Source: JAJPIG01 sp035531675
GTDB lineage: Bacteria > Desulfobacterota > Binatia > Binatales > Binataceae
Assembly: GCA_035531675.1 (NCBI GenBank)
Contig: DATKSL010000010.1
Location: 1-64,000 of the forward strand
Direction of reading: 5' to 3'
Length of the DNA: 64,000 bases
This document shows, piece after piece, positions 60,897 through 64,000 of the stretch. The position numbers were made by a program, and so were the translations under genes. How positions within the stretch are numbered: the first letter of the stretch is position 1; every line of letters starts with the position of its first letter. Under the pieces are notes generated by a model. It made no database searches. It saw nothing but the letters and a program-made list of their open reading frames with translations, and was not told where the DNA came from.

Positions 60897-61463
60897 TCAG
60901 GCGTGCGGTGCGCCGAGCGAAAGATCGACCTTGGGCACGGCCTGGTCTTCCGGCGCTATCTTGAAGAACTCGGCTTCATGGAAGCCGAACTGGGTCGCGA
61001 TCATACTGGTCGGAAAGGTCTCGATGCGCGTGTTGAGTCGCATCACCAGATCGTTGTAGGCCTGGCGCGCAAAACTGATCTGATTCTCGGTCGTGGTCAG
61101 TTCCTCCTGCAAGCGCAAAACACTTTGATCCGATTTGAGCTGCGGATAGTTCTCCATCACCGCCAGCAGCCGGCCAAGCCCGGCGGTGAGCTGATTCTCG
61201 GCCTGCATTCGCGCCGCCTGGTCGGGAGCGCCGACTGCGTGGGCGCGCGCCTCGACCACCTGGGTCAGCGTGTCGCGTTCGAACTGCATGTAGCCTTTGA
61301 CCGCTTCGACCAGGTTCGGAATCAGGTCATGGCGGCGTTTGAGCTGCACATCGATCTGGTTCCAGCCATTCTGTACCTGGTTGCGCAGACTGACGAGCGA
61401 GTTGTAGCCCGCCACCACCACGACTACGAGCACGGCGAGAATAGCGATGATAATCAGGCCCAT
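60897..61463 (-). CDS. LemA family protein
   Basis: 188 aa. One N-terminal anchor (GLIIIAILAVLVVVVVAGYNSLV), then the LemA helical bundle: NQVQNGWNQIDVQLKRRHDLIPNLVEAVKGYM, ENQLTAGLGRLLAVMENYPQLKSDQSVLRLQEELTTTENQISFARQAYNDLVMRLN. ATG 61463 chosen at the start of the anchor; a frame start at 61505 would add residues of no family match. Cotranscribed with the M48 protease; role in envelope proteostasis is inferred from that pairing. Confidence 0.93.
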   Translation of the reverse strand: MGLIIIAILAVLVVVVVAGYNSLVSLRNQVQNGWNQIDVQLKRRHDLIPNLVEAVKGYMQFERDTLTQVVEARAHAVGAPDQAARMQAENQLTAGLGRLLAVMENYPQLKSDQSVLRLQEELTTTENQISFARQAYNDLVMRLNTRIETFPTSMIATQFGFHEAEFFKIAPEDQAVPKVDLSLGAPHA

Positions 61464-61603
61464 CGGGCTGACCCCTTTCGGCCGCCGACCAGGAGTCGGC
61501 TCCACTCTCAGGATATCACAGATGCTCCGGCCTGGCGGCGACAGAAGGGAGTCGCCGTCAGGCCGGTTTTATTTCGAGAACCGCGCGTTGCGCGTATCGT
61601 CGG

Positions 61604-62023
61604 TTAGTTCTGATGCTCGACCTTGATGCGCAGCGGCTTGGTTTCGGGCCGCTTCGGCACCGTCACTTCGAGCACGCCGTCCTTGTATGCCGCCCGAATC
61701 TCGTCGTGGCGCGCATCCTCCGGCAGCCGGAAGGCCCGCCGAATCGCGCCATAATGACGCTCGTTCAGATGCAATTGCGCGTCCTTGGCCCATTCGGGGC
61801 GCTTGCGCTCGGCCTCGATGACCAGCGAATCATCCTCGGCGTGAACCTCGACCGATTCAGCCTCGAGGCCCGGCAGCTCGAGATAGAAGTGATAGCTGTC
61901 GTCGTCCTCGATCACGTCGGTCGCCGGCACCAGCGCGCTCCGCGCGCCGCCGAGCTCGGAGAAAAATCGCTGCAATCCATTCGCACCGTTGCTAATCGGC
62001 CTGCTTTCAAACCACAGTTCCAC
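61604..62023 (-). CDS. Hsp20/alpha-crystallin family small heat-shock protein
   Basis: 139 aa. Alpha-crystallin domain: TDVIEDDDSYHFYLELPGLEAESVEVHAEDDSLVIEAERKRPEW, then RHYGAIRRAFRLPEDARHDEIRAAYKDGVLEVTVPKRPETKPLRIKV. Holds unfolded proteins. GTG 62023 lies 10 nt after AGGAGG and is preferred over TTG 62032, which would be too close to it. Confidence 0.93.
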   Translation of the reverse strand: MELWFESRPISNGANGLQRFFSELGGARSALVPATDVIEDDDSYHFYLELPGLEAESVEVHAEDDSLVIEAERKRPEWAKDAQLHLNERHYGAIRRAFRLPEDARHDEIRAAYKDGVLEVTVPKRPETKPLRIKVEHQN

Positions 62024-62179
62024 CTTGTTCAAACCTCCTGTAACAGCTTGCTTTGCTACTTTCTTTCTAATCGACCTCCGGATTGTCCGATCCGGAATGT
62101 TACGTACTCAAACTAAGTACGAACGCGAACTAGTCAAGCGAGAAGCTTACGGCTGGTCGAAACTGGCGAAGGGAATTGA

Positions 62180-62413
62180 CTATCCAGCGGGATTAGCGCT
62201 TTTGCCGGCGCGCGCGATGTCGTCGGCGAAGCGGCGCGCCATCGCACGATCGCCGAGCTGTTGCGCCAGGCTCAAACCTTCCTGCAGGGCTTCGATGGCG
62301 CGGGCGGTTTCGCCCTTGCCCAGCAGTGCGCCGGCCTTGCGGAAGATTCGCGCGTAGCGCTGACCTTTCTCCTGCGTGTCCACGGGATCCCCGGCGTCGC
62401 CCTGTAGCCGCAT
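62180..62413 (-). CDS. Small TPR-like hypothetical protein
   Basis: 77 aa. The core YARIFRKAGALLGKGETARAIEALQEGLSLAQQLGDRAMARRFADDIARAG reads as one to two tetratricopeptide-like helical hairpins. Unknown partner. ATG 62413. Between the heat-shock gene and the divergent glycosyltransferase. Confidence 0.6.
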   Translation of the reverse strand: MRLQGDAGDPVDTQEKGQRYARIFRKAGALLGKGETARAIEALQEGLSLAQQLGDRAMARRFADDIARAGKSANPAG

Positions 62414-62503
62414 CGATCTTAGGCGGCTTGGTCAGGCTTATCCAGCAATGGCGCGAAACAGCCGCACGTTGCGTGGCCGTTCGCTTTACGATTAGCTTTT
62501 CGC

Positions 62504-64000
62504 ATGGCTCGTTTGGCAGTGCGCGGCAAGTTTATTTTCGAGGGCGAGCGAAAATTTTTCGCGCGTGGCGTCTCCTATGGCCCGTTTGCGCCGAATTCGC
62601 GCGGCGAACGCTTTCCCGAGCAGGCCGTCGCGCTGCGCGACCTCGAATTGATGCGCGAGCTCGGCGCCAACGTGATCCGCACCTATTACCCGCCGCCACC
62701 GTGGCTGTTCGAGGGCGCCGCGCAGGCCGGGCTCAGGTTCCTGGTCGGCATCCCGTGGGCCTCGCATCTGGCGTTCCTCGATTCGCGCGAGCTGAGCGAC
62801 GAGATCCGCAACGCCGTGCGGACTGCGATTTCCGAGCTGCGCCCCTTCAGCGAGGCGATCTTCGCTTACAACCTGGGCAATGAAATCCGCTCCGATATCG
62901 TACGCTGGCACGGTCCGCGCGCGATCAACCGCTTCGTCAACCAGTTGTTCGATCAGGGCAAGCAGCTCGATCCGGACGCGCTGTTTACCTATTCGAATTA
63001 TCCTTCGACCGAATATCTCGACCTGCACTTTCTCGATTTCATTTCGTTCAACGTTTACCTCCATCACGAACCCGACTTCCGCCGCTACCTGACCCATCTG
63101 CTGGCGATCAGTGACGAGCGGCCGCTGATGCTGAGCGAAACCGGAGTCGATACCCTGCGCGAAGGCGAGGAGAATCAGGCGGCGCTGCTGCAATGGCAAG
63201 CGCGGGCGGCGTTCGAGATGGGCCTCTGCGGCGTGGTGGTATTCGCTTTCACCGACGAATGGTTCACCGGCGGCGCGCCGATAACCGACTGGGCATTCGG
63301 CCTGGTGAATGCCGAACGCGCCCGCAAGCGATCCTTCGAGACGGTCAAACAGGTCTTCAGCGGACCGCTGCCGCCGCCGCTCGGGCGCTGGCCGAAAGTT
63401 TCGGTGATCGTCGCCGCCTACCAGGCCGCGGCCACGCTTGGCGACTGTCTGCGCTCGCTGGCGGACATGTCCTATCCCAACTACGAGACGATCGTGGTTG
63501 ACGACGGTTCGAGCGACGCTACCGCGGGCATCGCCGAGGCTGATCAGCGGGTGCGGCTGCTCAAGCTCGAGCATCGCGGACTCGCTGCGGCGCGCAACGC
63601 GGGCATAGCGGCGGCCGACGGCGAAATAATCGCCTTCCTCGATGCGGACGCGGAGGCCGATCGCGACTGGCTCTACCACCTGGTGGAATCGCTCACGCGC
63701 CGCGAGGCGGCCGCCGCCGGCGGACCCAATTTCGCGCCGCCCGCCGGCTCGATGCTGCAGGCGGCGCTGGCCGCCGCGCCGGGACTGCCGCGCGAGGTGC
63801 GTGCTGACGACGACCGCTTGAGCCAACTGTGCGGATGCAACATGGCGGTCAGCAGGAATGCCCTGACGGAACTTGGCGGCTTCGATCTGCTGTTCCGCCG
63901 CGCCGGCGACGATGTTGACCTCTCGATGCGTCTGCGCGATCGCGGCGAGCTGCTGGCATATGCTCCGGGCGCGACCGTGACGCACCGGCGGCGCTCGACG
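62504..64000 (+). CDS. Glycoside hydrolase-glycosyltransferase 2 fusion (partial)
   Basis: 499 codons seen; continues past the window. Residues 1-~285: a (beta/alpha)8 glycosidase of the GH2/GH5-like clan (FFARGVSYGPFAPN, LGANVIRTYYPPPPW) with acid/base Glu in AYNLGNEI and nucleophile Glu in LMLSETGVD. Residues ~300 to end: GT family 2 (KVSVIVAAYQAAATLGDCL, VVDDGSSDATAG, FLDADAEADRDWL, CGCNMAVSRNALTELGGFDLLF). One frame, no stop. Suggests coupled building and trimming of a beta-glucan or similar exopolysaccharide. ATG 62504. Confidence 0.85.
   Translation, partial: MARLAVRGKFIFEGERKFFARGVSYGPFAPNSRGERFPEQAVALRDLELMRELGANVIRTYYPPPPWLFEGAAQAGLRFLVGIPWASHLAFLDSRELSDEIRNAVRTAISELRPFSEAIFAYNLGNEIRSDIVRWHGPRAINRFVNQLFDQGKQLDPDALFTYSNYPSTEYLDLHFLDFISFNVYLHHEPDFRRYLTHLLAISDERPLMLSETGVDTLREGEENQAALLQWQARAAFEMGLCGVVVFAFTDEWFTGGAPITDWAFGLVNAERARKRSFETVKQVFSGPLPPPLGRWPKVSVIVAAYQAAATLGDCLRSLADMSYPNYETIVVDDGSSDATAGIAEADQRVRLLKLEHRGLAAARNAGIAAADGEIIAFLDADAEADRDWLYHLVESLTRREAAAAGGPNFAPPAGSMLQAALAAAPGLPREVRADDDRLSQLCGCNMAVSRNALTELGGFDLLFRRAGDDVDLSMRLRDRGELLAYAPGATVTHRRRST

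Noticed and set aside
62492..63985. 497-codon minus-strand frame
   Set aside because: Antisense to the glycosidase-GT2 fusion, which has catalytic motifs.

Overview
The window is one contiguous piece of a GC-rich bacterial chromosome with tightly packed genes, operons on both strands and few obvious promoters. It has no rRNA operon or named marker gene, so taxonomy is an inference. A eukaryote/Thermus-type ProRS, two selenocysteine-type reading frames, LLM-class oxidoreductases, acyl-CoA dehydrogenase-like enzymes, a hydantoinase/acetone-carboxylase-like pair and a coenzyme-M/methionine-synthase-type methyltransferase together fit an uncultured soil or sediment lineage in or near the Binatota/Desulfobacterota. 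That placement is low confidence.

Layout. 1-6.5 kb holds housekeeping and repair genes (proS end, trpS with an odd Cys-rich tail, nfo, nadK, recN), then a tandem AhpD-like protein whose active-site Cys codon is TGA. 6.7 kb is tRNA-Ala(GGC). 7-18.6 kb is a catabolic block: hydantoinase A/B, a nitrilase-family amidase, an isochorismatase-like hydrolase, an MFS carrier, a metal-dependent amidohydrolase, a Rieske ferredoxin, a secreted rhodanese with a second in-frame TGA, and an OPT transporter. 18.8-23.4 kb has two paralogous secreted proteins, a P-type ATPase and a lipoprotein. 23.5-31.8 kb has twin thymidylate-kinase-like genes, a DHA2 drug exporter, a macro-domain protein, a peptide ABC importer and mtnA. 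32.6-38 kb has an RRM protein, a SnoaL-like protein and a molybdenum hydroxylase operon with a MoaD-like gene. 38-46.2 kb is a metabolic block (phosphotransferase, acyl-CoA dehydrogenases, two LLM oxidoreductases, GST, MetE-like methyltransferase). 46.6-49.6 kb is a membrane-fusion/ABC efflux operon, followed by ackA.

From 50,841 to 57,680 a mobile element of about 6.8 kb sits in the 3' end of ssrA (tmRNA). It has a 24-bp direct repeat at its ends, a P4-type integrase, an AlpA-like regulator, a DnaB-N/RecA-like replication ATPase overlapping a TubC_N-like protein, iteron-like repeats, and small lipoprotein/membrane cargo behind duplicated leader sequences. Downstream come ssrA, an AI-2E-family permease, smpB, an M48 protease/LemA pair, a small heat-shock protein and a glycosidase-glycosyltransferase fusion that runs off the end.

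The strongest unusual signal is two independent genes (5,247-6,512 minus; 16,296-16,781 plus) interrupted by a single in-frame TGA exactly where their families have a catalytic Cys. Each TGA is followed within 10-14 nt by a perfect 7-8 bp hairpin with a three-base loop beginning with G, as expected of bacterial SECIS elements. TGA is an ordinary stop in neighbouring genes, so this points to selenocysteine insertion rather than a changed genetic code.
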